Of a DNA stretch of 64,000 nt, positions 33,332 through 42,800 are shown one piece after another. The translations under genes and the position numbers were made by a program. The DNA comes from Amycolatopsis dendrobii (lineage in GTDB: Bacteria; Actinomycetota; Actinomycetes; Mycobacteriales; Pseudonocardiaceae): positions 186,001-250,000 of the forward strand of contig NZ_JACGZW010000002.1 of NCBI RefSeq assembly GCF_014145675.1, read 5' to 3'. The notes beneath the pieces were generated by a model. That model was not told the DNA's origin and searched no databases. It was given only the letters and a program-made list of their open reading frames with translations. Numbering within the stretch: the stretch's first letter is position 1; the number at the start of each line of letters is the position of its first letter.

Positions 33332-34806
33332 TGGCTAAAGGTAGGGCTGAGTCCGTTACGAGTTCGTCGGCACTGGTCCGGCGACTGTGGCAATACTGTA
33401 ACGTCCTTCGCGATGATGGGCTGTCGTACCCCGATTATGTAGAGCAACTTACGTACTTGCTCTTCTTGAAGATGGCGGACGAGCAAGGTGATGGCGCGGT
33501 ACCGTCGAATCTCGGTTGGGAAACGTTTGTCGACTTGGATGCCCCGTCGATGCATGAACGATACTCGAAGGTGTTGTCGGAGCTTGGGAAGTATCCAGGC
33601 ACTCTGGGGCTTATCTTTCGAAATGCGAAGAATAAGATCCAGGATCCCGCCAAGTTGCGGCTCCTTGTGGCGGATCTAATCGGCGCATTCGACTGGAACG
33701 GGATTTCGGCTGACCTCAAGGGAGATGCCTATGAGGGGCTCTTGGAGAAAAATGCGAGAGACACGAAGAGTGGTGCAGGTCAGTACTTCACGCCGCGCCC
33801 TCTGATTGAAGCCATCGTCGAGTGTGTTAACCCGGTCGTTGGTGAGGTGGTCAGCGATCCCGCCTGTGGCACCGCTGGGTTCCTTTTGGCTGCGCATGAC
33901 TATATGTCGTCCAGTAAGAAGACACTGACGAAAGCGGAGCGAGACCACCTTCGTGCTAAGTCAGTTCGTGGGGTTGAGCTTGTCGAAGAGGTGGCTCGGC
34001 TGGCGACGATGAACCTTCTGCTGCACGGCGTGTCGGCGGATTCGGACGACGATCTGCCAATCAGTCGCGCTGACAGTTTGGCGACTCCGCCCGCCCAGCA
34101 AGTTGACGTCGTGCTCACGAATCCGCCGTTCGGTGTCAAGGGCAGTGTTACCTACTCAAAGGACGGTAAGACTCGACGTACTGCCGATGACCTTACGGCT
34201 CGTAGGCCCGATTTTTGGGTTGCGACGGCCAACAAGCAGTTGAACTTCGTTCAGCATGTAGTTTCGTTGCTGAAGCCGGGTGGGCGTGCGGCATTGGTTT
34301 TGCCGGACAACGTGCTGTATGAGGCTGGGGCAGGCGCTGCGATTCGACGTCGACTTCTGGAAACCTGCAATGTTCATACACTATTGCGACTGCCGACGGG
34401 TCTCTTCTACGCGGCCGGTGTCAAGGCGAACGTGATCTTCTTCGATCAGGCTCCTCCGGTAGAGAAGAACGGGGAGGAGATACTCGTTTATGACCTTCGT
34501 TCGGACAACAGGTTCTCCCTAAAAGCAAACCCACTGAAGCGCGCGGACCTCGAAGAGTTCGTTCAAGAATATCGTCGACATTCAAAAGTCAAGAAGTCAA
34601 CTCGGACGGCAACGGAAAGTCCGCGGTGGCGTAAGTTTAGCCGCGAAGCAATTCTGGAGTCACCGGATTGTAGTCTCGATTTGAGCTGGTCTGTGACGGC
34701 GTCGAACGGTGAGCCGGCACTGGCACGTTTGGAGGCGATATCTGATCGGATTGCGGACCAATTGGAGACAGCGCTCGGTCACGTGCGCGCCGCGGCTGGC
34801 CGGTAG
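33331..34806 (+). CDS. hsdM: Type I DNA methyltransferase subunit HsdM
   Basis: A 491-aa N6-adenine methyltransferase subunit. The N-terminal HsdM_N domain (LVRRLWQYCNVLRDDGLSYPDYVEQLTYLLFLKMADE) is followed by the catalytic domain: GQYFTPRPLIEAIVECV, AdoMet motif I DPACGTAGFLLAAHDYM (~residue 176), and catalytic motif IV NPPFG (~264). It should methylate the HsdS-defined site. ATG 33331 overlaps the HNH stop codon (TGATG). Size and motifs are normal. No hsdR gene follows or precedes within the window, so this methylase acts with a different effector or alone. Confidence 0.95.
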   Translation: MAKGRAESVTSSSALVRRLWQYCNVLRDDGLSYPDYVEQLTYLLFLKMADEQGDGAVPSNLGWETFVDLDAPSMHERYSKVLSELGKYPGTLGLIFRNAKNKIQDPAKLRLLVADLIGAFDWNGISADLKGDAYEGLLEKNARDTKSGAGQYFTPRPLIEAIVECVNPVVGEVVSDPACGTAGFLLAAHDYMSSSKKTLTKAERDHLRAKSVRGVELVEEVARLATMNLLLHGVSADSDDDLPISRADSLATPPAQQVDVVLTNPPFGVKGSVTYSKDGKTRRTADDLTARRPDFWVATANKQLNFVQHVVSLLKPGGRAALVLPDNVLYEAGAGAAIRRRLLETCNVHTLLRLPTGLFYAAGVKANVIFFDQAPPVEKNGEEILVYDLRSDNRFSLKANPLKRADLEEFVQEYRRHSKVKKSTRTATESPRWRKFSREAILESPDCSLDLSWSVTASNGEPALARLEAISDRIADQLETALGHVRAAAGR

Positions 34807-34837
34807 TCGTCGGCCTGAAGCATTGCGGAACGTAACT

Positions 34838-34875
34838 CGAACGCGGCGGCTGGACAGGCGCGGCCGCCGCGTTCG
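34838..34875 (+). terminator. Hairpin after hsdM
   Basis: CGAACGCGGCGGC (34838-34850) and its exact complement (34863-34875) form a 13-base stem with a 12-base loop, 32 bases after the hsdM stop. The T-tract is weak (TCTGT). It lies between the convergent hsdM operon and the Mrr-like gene. Confidence 0.55.
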
Positions 34876-34892
34876 TCTGTGTGGGCGGCCAG

Positions 34893-36353
34893 TTACTGAG
34901 CTGAAGTTCGGCGGGGCGGCCTAGCCGCATCGCGTGCTGCATCGTCCTGATGGTTCCAGTTCGCGATGGGCCGACAAACTAGAGCTCCCGACGTTCGTGC
35001 GCTCTCGAAGCCTTGGAACTCGTAGGTGTAACGACTGAGGTCGTCGAGTTTGTGGTGCTCGGCGAGATCGCAGATCAGGTGCTGACTGTCCTGTATCAGC
35101 TCGAGGCCGACGGGTAGCTCGGCAGTGCGCTTGCTCGCGGGCGTGGCGTAGAACGGGTTGGTGATGACGATGCCTGTGACCCATTCGGTCGGTGCGTCGG
35201 ACAAGAGACGCTCGGGCCCGATCAGGTAGGCGAGTGCCTGCACGTCTTTGACGGTAATGTGAGGTGCGCGGCTTCGTGCAACAGATCGCTCAGTACGTGG
35301 TCGGAAGTACAAGCTCTCGTGAGCGCCGATCGAGCGGCAGAGCTGCAGCAGCGGCGCAGTGTCAAGCGGCAGGCCTTCCAGCTGGAATGAGAGTGTGACT
35401 GCCGTCGCCTGGCGGATTCGGTGGGATGCCAGGTTCGCCGTGAGCGTGTAGAAGCCGCCGTCACAGCGATCGAGATAACAGATCTCCTCGCTGTGGTGGG
35501 CATCAGGTGTGTCGGCGCGCTGTTGCCATAGAGTCAACTGGTTCGCGAACGCAGCACAGCCGAGGCCGTGCCAGTTTCGATTCGCTTGCTGCATACTCCA
35601 GCGCGCGTCTGGAGTTGCCCACCCCATGGCCGCGAGCTTGTCTACGAGATCGAGGAGGTCAGATTGGCTGAGTATTGTTGGCGATACGTCGAGGGTGACG
35701 CCGTTGCCGGAAGCTGGCACCCAGTCGATGTCGGGGAGCTTGTGAGCGAAGACAAACTGGCCAAACTGGCCTACGCATTCGATCACCTGGCTTCGCACAC
35801 TGTCAGGCCACATGAACTGACCTTCAGCCTTCGGCAGCTCGAAGCGACGACGTACAGCTGAGCGCTTCTTGAAGGGCTCATCGAGCAGAACTGTACCATC
35901 GGTGAGTAGCGCGTCCTTCTTGCGCCACAGCAGCTTCGTTAGCGACTCGAGTCCGCTGGAAATGAGCCGGAGCTCGTCGCCGGAGATCAGAAAAATAGGT
36001 TGGTGTCGGTGATGTTCGACATCCGATAGAACTGAGCCGGCGAACCCTGGAAAGCTCAGCAGGATACCGACTACATCGCTGTTGGTCCGCCCCAGCCGCG
36101 AGCGCAGACTGTCGAGATCGTTAATGTCGGCTCGGCCGCTGCGCCACTTGCACTCGATCAAGAAGGTTTCCGTGTCCCTGGTCGCGAGGACGTCAGTCTG
36201 TCGCGGCCGTGCCACGCCCGAGTTCAGGGTGACCTTGAAGTGAGATTGGCGGAACACTTCGGCGACGAAGTCTTCAAGCTCTCGGCCTCGAGTAGCCGGG
36301 CTCTGGAGTCGGCTGATCGCATCCAACCGTACGTCGAGATCGGTTCCTGTCAC
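34893..36353 (-). CDS. Mrr-like restriction endonuclease
   Basis: A 486-aa protein. The N-terminal ~120 residues are a restriction-endonuclease fold of the Mrr/NaeI-like PD-(D/E)XK type: RGRELEDFVAEVF (residues 23-34), RQTDVLATR with catalytic Asp54, and TFLIECKW with Glu67-Cys-Lys69. The remaining ~360 residues are mixed alpha/beta and not recognised; they may sense or bind the target. It is convergent with the hsdS-hsdM operon. It could be an independent type IV-like enzyme or the missing cleavage component of the locus. Confidence 0.8.
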   Translation of the reverse strand: MTGTDLDVRLDAISRLQSPATRGRELEDFVAEVFRQSHFKVTLNSGVARPRQTDVLATRDTETFLIECKWRSGRADINDLDSLRSRLGRTNSDVVGILLSFPGFAGSVLSDVEHHRHQPIFLISGDELRLISSGLESLTKLLWRKKDALLTDGTVLLDEPFKKRSAVRRRFELPKAEGQFMWPDSVRSQVIECVGQFGQFVFAHKLPDIDWVPASGNGVTLDVSPTILSQSDLLDLVDKLAAMGWATPDARWSMQQANRNWHGLGCAAFANQLTLWQQRADTPDAHHSEEICYLDRCDGGFYTLTANLASHRIRQATAVTLSFQLEGLPLDTAPLLQLCRSIGAHESLYFRPRTERSVARSRAPHITVKDVQALAYLIGPERLLSDAPTEWVTGIVITNPFYATPASKRTAELPVGLELIQDSQHLICDLAEHHKLDDLSRYTYEFQGFESARTSGALVCRPIANWNHQDDAARDAARPPRRTSAQ

Positions 36354-36601
36354 GTTAGTATCTTGACCGCCGACACCTTCACCATTGCGGAGGCGCTCCG
36401 GACGGAGGCAAGAGCTCTGACCGTTGGTCCGCGGCGTCCCACCCGGGACCGGCTACAGAATTCGGGTCAGTTGATGGTGGCGACGCTGCAGCCATCGGGC
36501 GAGTGTCGCTCTGGCGGAGGTTCCTCTCGGAGAGCCTTTCGGGTTTCGATGAGAACACCGCCAAAGATCTGGTGTCGCCGTCGGGCCGACCATGGCAGGA
36601 A

Positions 36602-37036
36602 TCAGCGCTCCCTTCCGTGACGGTCTCGGGTGCGTACCCCGCGCTCGAACAGTCGGGTGCGCACGGTGTTCGCGGTCGTACCAAGTTTGTTGGCGATCCG
36701 GGCCAGTGACTGCCCTGATACGTAGAGTTGCACCGCTTTGTCGACTTGCTCGGCGGTTAGCCGTCCTCGGATCTGCACGCCGGTGCGGTGCAGGATGCTG
36801 CTCACGGTCTTCCGGCTGATCTTGAAACGCTCGGCCAGGTCATACACGGTGCTGCCAGCTTGGTAGGCCGCGGTGAGCTCGCTGATTTGCTCGTCGCTCA
36901 GCTGCTTAGCGCGTCGCGGCTTACGCCGTTTGGGTGTTGCTGCAGGTTGCGTGCCTGCTGCAGGTAGCCGCTTGGCCAGTGCTTCCAGCTTCCTGACCTG
37001 CACGTTTGTGTTGTAGTGGGATCCCGGCAGGTCCAC
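36602..37036 (-). CDS. HTH protein resembling a serine-recombinase C-terminal fragment
   Basis: A 144-aa protein starting at GTG 37036 only 8 bases from a terminator hairpin and without a clear ribosome site. It has two helix-turn-helix repeats: LSDEQISELTAAYQAGSTVYDLAERFKISRKTVSSILHRTGV and LTAEQVDKAVQLYVSGQSLARIANKLGTTANTVRTRLFERGV. The N-terminal GSHYNTNVQVRKLEALAKRLP segment looks like the interior of a longer protein; C-terminal tails of actinomycete recombinases and related mobile-element proteins have this layout. So it is either a truncated recombinase or a small Hin-like regulator. No catalytic serine domain is present. Confidence 0.5.
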   Translation of the reverse strand: MDLPGSHYNTNVQVRKLEALAKRLPAAGTQPAATPKRRKPRRAKQLSDEQISELTAAYQAGSTVYDLAERFKISRKTVSSILHRTGVQIRGRLTAEQVDKAVQLYVSGQSLARIANKLGTTANTVRTRLFERGVRTRDRHGRER

Positions 37037-37043
37037 AGCAAGT

Positions 37044-37080
37044 AAAAAGGCCCTCCCCGGATACCGGGGAGGGCCTTTTT
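37044..37080. terminator. Bidirectional rho-independent terminator
   Basis: AAAAAGGCCCTCCCCGG (37044-37060), ATA loop, and the exact complement ending TTTTT (37064-37080). A-run and T-run on both sides let it act in both directions. It marks a sharp change from the defence island to a decayed region. Confidence 0.9.
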
Positions 37081-38565
37081 CGTGCCTGCACAGCTGCAGA
37101 AGTACCGCAGCGGCTCATCGGAGGCTTGTCTTCCGTCTTCTTGACCGTCGCCCGCGTTTGCTCGGCGAGACCTCCGCGTAGATCTCCGTGCAACGCGCGG
37201 GTGGACGTCGGAGCGCGAACGTCGGTCTTAGCGCGGCGGGCAGTCCGAGGCGAAGGGAGTTGCGCGGCTCGACAGGAGTGCCGAGCTGGGCGGTGAGCGG
37301 CAGGTTGCTGTCTGTCCGGGCGTTGGCGTTCTCGCGGTCCCGGTCCTGCGCTTTATGCGCAGCTTCAGCGCCGCTGCCACGACAGGCCGGCCGAGTACTT
37401 CACCTTCGCGCATGGCCATGATCACGACGAGGACGCAGGTCGTTTGAGCGCGCTCCGCAGGCAGTCCCGGATGTCCTTGATGGTCCTCGTCGGCGGTGCT
37501 TGCTCGCAGCACTGGCCTGGTCCACTGTGGACAGTTTGTTCGCCTGCTGCTGTGCCTCAAGAAGCTGAAGGCGAGCAATGCGCTCTTCCGCTAAGAGAAG
37601 TTGACGTGCGTCTTAGGCGTACGGCTCGGCGACGGGCCCTTTCTTCTCTTCCTGATGCAGTTTCAGCCGCGTGTCGTGGGCTTCTTCGAAAAGTGAAGCA
37701 GTGCGGGTCATGCGAACCCAGTTCAGGGGAGCGGCTAAAATTTGGGCAAGAAAGTCTTCGGCTTGGCGGAGCCAGGGATCAAGGAATTTGGCTCCGACGG
37801 CCAGTTCGGCAAGCTGCATGGCTCTGGTCGGCGTTGCCGTGCACCACAAGGATCGATCACGACACGCAGTATTTCCCACGCGTTCCGCCAGTCCGGCCTG
37901 CTGCAACACGTTCTCCGTGGCGCAGTCGCGGGGTCGTCGATGACCGGATCGGCCGGATGCGGCGGGTCGAGCACTCCCAGTCGCTGCCCGGCCAGTACTT
38001 CTGGGCCAGGTCCGGAGTGCTCTCTGTCGACAACCTGCTGGCTGAGGCGGACTGGCGGGAACTCACGTCTCGGATGGGACGGCCGCGTTGGGCGTGGCGG
38101 CTGCGGCGGGTCTTCGTGCGCTGGAGGGTGGCTCGGTCCGGGCGGATGCTGTCGACTACGTCGTGCACTGCTGTCAGGGACCGCCAGGCTGGACGGCGAC
38201 CGGCTATCTGATGCGCAACCATCAGTCTCCCGGGCTTTGTCCGGGCGACCAGGAATGCCGCGCGTTGCCCAGGAATCGGGGATGGTCGCGAACGAGTCGT
38301 ACGATGCTGTGGTAATTGTCCGAAAAGTTCTTAGTGTCCTTTTCTATATCGATCGCGCGATAGTCGGGTTGCGGGAGTGGTGGCGATCGTGGCCCTGGAG
38401 CGTACGTGAATGCGCGAACTGCGGTCGAATTCGATTGCCGCGTTCAACTTTTTCATTTCCAGCAGTTGTACACGTGAACTTGATGGCATCGTGATCGCCC
38501 TGACATCCTGCCACGGCCGTTCGGCATGAGCCGGCGGGATGCCCGTGCGGACGCGAAGGATTCCC
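37081..38565. other. 1.5-kb stretch with only eroded coding fragments
   Basis: No intact gene. On the minus strand, 37974-37613 could be one gene with a single frameshift: DWRNAWEILRVVIDP in one frame, then FLDPWLRQAEDFLAQILAAP to a stop at 37613 in another. On the plus strand, 37940-38110 gives a protein-like segment (EHSQSLPGQYFWARSGVLSV, DNLLAEADWRELTSRMGRP) with no start or end. Neither was recognised. The stretch appears to be degraded, consistent with the pseudogenes that follow. Confidence 0.35.
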
Positions 38566-39070
38566 ATGAGCGATCAGGATCTGCTGCCATCACACGCGCG
38601 ACGCTACTGCCTGGATCCAGTGACGATGCCGTGGGGAACCGATGCGCGGCTAATGACGACCGGTGCTGACGGGGTGCCCGCCGCGAGTCTCGCAGCGGAG
38701 GGCGACGACCTGTCCACGTGGAGATCCGAAGTTTTCTGCCGCCCTATTTCACCGCTGGGCAGATCCACAAGTTGCGGCCGATGATCGGCGTACTGGTCGG
38801 CCAGCAATTGAAAGTGCTGGAACCCGGCGGAAACCCGGCGGATCTCGTCGAGGCGTTCGCGGGCCCGTTACCGCTGCGCACCGGCTGTGTCGCGCGTGGT
38901 ATTCCGCCCGAAGCGGAGGCCGATCTTGACGAGGTCACAGCCCACGAGCCAGGCACACATCGCTGCCTTGATCGTCCTTGGCGCGCTGGCGCTGTTCGAC
39001 AACTGGGAGCAACTGCCCGCCATCCTCGACGAGGTGACGATCGCGGGCTCAGCAGCCGTGCCAGGAGAAC
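38566..39070 (+). pseudogene. Cytochrome P450 remnant
   Basis: ATG 38566 has an AAGGA site, but the P450-like sequence is spread over three frames. Recognisable parts are FLPPYFTAGQIHKLRPMIGV and NPADLVEAFAGPLPLRTGC (helices C-D of actinomycete P450s) at 38718-38930, and HIAALIVLGALALFDNWEQLP (I-to-J helix region) in another frame at ~38960-39020. The I-helix oxygen motif, the ExxR motif and the haem Cys loop are all missing. It is a heavily deleted pseudogene, plausibly a tailoring oxidase of the neighbouring polyketide locus. Confidence 0.65.
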
Positions 39071-39119
39071 GAACGTCTGCGGGCTGCCGCTTCGGCAACA
39101 ACATCGCGGGCCAACGACA

Positions 39120-39574
39120 ACTCGACAGTCGTGGTTTGCCTGCCATGCCACCGAAACTCGCGATACCGGGCCTGGACCAAGCCGTGCGTGACGACCGCGG
39201 TGCGGTTGTGATCGGTGCGATCGACTGGTCCTGGTTCGCGGAGTCGGTTCAGACCGCTCGGCCGACCAACCTCATGGACCGAATCCTCGAAGCGACCACT
39301 GCCGCCTCAACCGCATGCGTGCGCGAGCCGCCTTCTCGGATGACGCGCTCCGCGAGCAACCTGGCGGGCTCAGCGTCCGAGAACGGACACGGCGCCGGTC
39401 CGACCTGGTTCGCACGAAGATCGCGGATCTGCTCGGCTATCGCGACCGGGCCGAACTGGATCTGACTCGGAGTTTCCGGGAGATCGGCTTCGACTCGGTG
39501 CAGGCGGTCGAACTCACCGCCGCCACCGACGCCGAGCGCATCCAGTTCATCAGCGACCAATTCGGCATCACCTG
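39120..39574 (+). pseudogene. Modular PKS remnant: KR tail plus acyl carrier protein
   Basis: GAVVIGAIDWSWFAESVQTA followed by RPTNLMDRI (39200-39290) matches the end of a PKS ketoreductase domain (xxVADVDWxRFAPxFTxxRP). After a frameshift near 39310, the ACP is read: LVRTKIADLLGYRDRAELD, then REIGFDSVQAVEL, including the Ser of the phosphopantetheine site (GFDS). It stops early at 39574 with an altered end. This is the tail of a type I PKS module whose remainder (KS, AT and so on) is absent. Confidence 0.7.
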
Positions 39575-39584
39575 AGGAGCGCGC

Positions 39585-39805
39585 ATGGAAGACGGTCGGT
39601 GGATCCGCGGTTTCGGTCCTGCCTCTCACCGCACCGTCCGGCTGGTGTGCTTTCCGCTTCGCTCGACGACGCGCACACGTCCGGGCACTTCGCCATGACC
39701 GGCTACCCCGGTGGGCACTTCTGCCTGGACCGGCCCGCACGGCAGCTCAACGAATCCATCATCGAAACGAGCACCATGGAAGGAGCGTCTCGTGGCCGTC
39801 AGTGA
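39585..39805 (+). pseudogene. Type II thioesterase with internal deletion
   Basis: ATG 39585 follows GGAGCGCGC and reads MEDGRWIRGFGPASHRTVRL then VCFP, the N terminus of RifR/TEII-type thioesterases. The frame then switches to FAMTGYPGGHFCLDRPARQL, which is the C-terminal PGGHFFL motif with the catalytic His. About 180 central residues, including the GxSxG nucleophile elbow, are gone. This is a direct sign of deletion in a once functional editing thioesterase. Confidence 0.7.
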
Positions 39806-42800
39806 GGTGTTCACCAGGCCGATATCGCCATTGGAATGGATGCGGCTGGCCAGTCCACCGGACTCGATGGCCATCCAGATCGTCGTCGAAGGCGCTGGTT
39901 CCCTGGATGTCGAACGGCTCCGGCACGCGGTGGCGGTGGCGGGCGATGCCTGTCCAGGCGCACGCCTCGTGCGTCGCGGGCGCCGGTGGGTCGACTCCGG
40001 TATCGCTCCGGAAGTCCGGGTCGTGGCAGGCCACGCGGCAGACGTGCCGGACCTGATCAACTCGCCGGCGCTGGCCCGCCCGCTCCGGGGCGACCGGGGA
40101 CGGCCCATGACCGAGGTCGTGCTGTTCCCCGGGCCAACGCCGACGATGGTGTTCCGTACGCATCACGCACTCATGGACGGTCGAGGCGCACTCACCTGGG
40201 TGGCCGAGGTGTTCGCGGCGCTACGTGGCGAGCAGGGCCGGCCCGCGGTGGATGCAGTGACCGAAGCCGACCTGCTGGCGCAGGCCGGTGTGGAGCCCCA
40301 ACCTCCCGCTCGCCGCTTCGTCGATGTGGTCCTCGAAAGTCGCGCGGCGGCAAGCCGGAGGACAGGGGTCCGCCTGCGGCGCAGCGTCACCGGGAACCAT
40401 CCGGCGCTGGTCGCCAAGATCACCGAAGCACTGGTCCGGCAGCACGACGCCGACGAGCTGATCTGCCTGATTCCGGTCGACCTGCGTCGCCACCGGCCGC
40501 AGGCCAGGCTGACCGCGAATCTGTCCGGCGGACTCACCCTGCCGATCAGTGCGTCGATGACCTGGCAGCAGATCCACCAGCGTCTGCTGCTCGCCCTGAG
40601 CCGCAACGAGGAACTCGCCAGCTTGCCGACGTCGAAGGCGGCCGCGTCGATCCTGCGCCTGCCCCTGGGACTGCACCGGGCGACCGGCCAACTGGCCGAC
40701 GCGACGCTGAGCCGGCGAGGTCAGGCGCCGTGGCACTTCGCGATCACCCATCTCGGCCAAGTCGAACTGGCCGAGTTCAGCACGGCGGACTTTCAGGCGC
40801 GGACCGTGTACTCCGCGCCGTGGCGCGGTCTGCTGGTGCCACCGACGATCAGCATCATCGAGTGCGACCGACACACCGAGATCGTGCTGAGCATGGACGA
40901 CGATCCGGCGCTGACCGCCCGGGGCGAGCAGTTGCTGGACGGCATCGTCGACAGATTGGCACCACCGGAAAGTCGTCTGTCCGGTGGCACGCCGGACCCG
41001 CGATACGAGCAGGGCACACTGGTCAGCCTGTTCCGCGCGGCCGTCGCCGCCCACCCTGACTCGATCGCGCTGTCCACCGACGACTCCGAGGTCACGTTTG
41101 CCGAACTCGACCTGCGGGTGACCGCGGTGGCGGCCGAGCTGCGCCGGCGCGGCGTCCGGACTGGCGACGTCGTCGGCGTCTTAGCCGGTCGTTCGATCGC
41201 CGCGATCGCGGCGATCTTCGGCATTCTCAGGGCCGGTGCGGCGTTCCTGCCGTTGGACACCGAACATCCCGATGCGCGCCTGGCCAGTGTGCTCACGGCC
41301 GCGGCGGCGCGGGTGTGTGTGGTGGAGCGGGCACATGCCGGCCGGCCCGCGGTCCCGGCGGGTTGTGCGGCTCTCGTGCTGGAGGACCTGCCCACCACGA
41401 CTGAGGAGACCGTCGAGATCGCGGTCGCCCCTGAAGATCTCGCGGCGGTGTTCTACACGTCCGGTTCGACCGGCAGGCCGAAGGGTGTCGAACTCGAGCA
41501 CCGCAACCTGGCCGGCTATGCGGGCTGGGCCATCGAGGCACTCGGAATCGACGCGGACTGCTGTTTCGCCATGTTCAGCTCCCTCGCCTATGTGGGGCCG
41601 TACACCGCGGTGTTCCTGCCGTTGTTCGCCGGTGGCCGGATCGAGCTCGCGACCGGCGAACCGAATCACGTGACCCTGCGCCGGCTGCTGCGCGAGCGCG
41701 GGGTGAACTGCCTCAAGGTGACACCGTCACACCTCGAACTGATCAACAGGCTCGACGTGCGGGCCGAGGGCATCCGCTTGGTGGTGTTCGGGGGCGAGCG
41801 CTTGCGCAGTTCGGTGGCAGCGCGGGCCCAGGAGATCTTCGGGCCGGAATGCCGGATCTTCAACGCCGACGGTCTCACCGAAATGAGCGGCGGCTGCACG
41901 TTGCATCGGTATGACCCCGACCTCGACGACCCCGCGCGTTCGGTGCCGATCGGCCGTCCGGTGCGGGGGACCGTCATAACGCTGCACGACCCCAACGGTG
42001 TCGCGGTGCCCGAAGGCGAGGTCGGCGAGATGTACTTCGCGGGCATACAGCTGTGCCGGGGCTACCACGATCGCCCGGAGCTGAACAAGGAACGCTTCGT
42101 CCAACTCGCCGACGGAACCCGCGCCTACCGCAGTGGCGATCTGGCCCGGATGCTGCCCGGCGGCGAACTGGAGCACATGGGACGCATCGACGACCAGATC
42201 AAGATCCTCGGCCACCGGATCGAGCCCACCGAAGTGGCAGGCGCGCTGGAAAAGCATGACGCGGTGGTTCAGGCGCTGGTCGTGCCGCACACCCGGGACA
42301 CCGGGCACGAACAAACGACGCTGTGCGGCTATGTCGTGCTGTCCCGGCCAGTGCCGTCCGCGGAATTGATCGCGCATGCCGCGTCCCTGTTGCCACGGCA
42401 CCTGGTCCCGTCGGTGGTGCTCACGATGGCGGAGTTTCCCCGCATCGCCAACGGAAAGATCGACGTCAAGGCATTGCCCGACCCCTATCCGGCGAGGGCC
42501 GACGCCGAGCGCCAGACCGAGCCGCTCGACGACATCGCGACCCAGGTCGCCCGGATCTGGGCCGACACCCTCGGGATCGGCATCGCCGAGGTGATCCGTC
42601 AGGGGGACTTCAACCTGCTTGGCGGTGACTCGATCTCGCTGCTGGCCATGCTCGCGTCGGTGTCCCGCGAGCTGGTGCGCGACGCGGGCACGGATTTCGT
42701 CGGCGCCAGCGAGAAAGTGATCGGCAACCCGACGCTGGACCAGGTCGTCGAAATGGTCCACGAACTCAACGGTCCAACGCGGTCTGCTGAGCACCGGGCT

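Noticed and set aside
24871..36353. HsdR motor-nuclease subunit
   Set aside because: No gene of about 1000 aa with DEAD-box motifs exists here. AIPR and the Mrr-like protein have nuclease-type motifs but no helicase motor, so they were not called HsdR.
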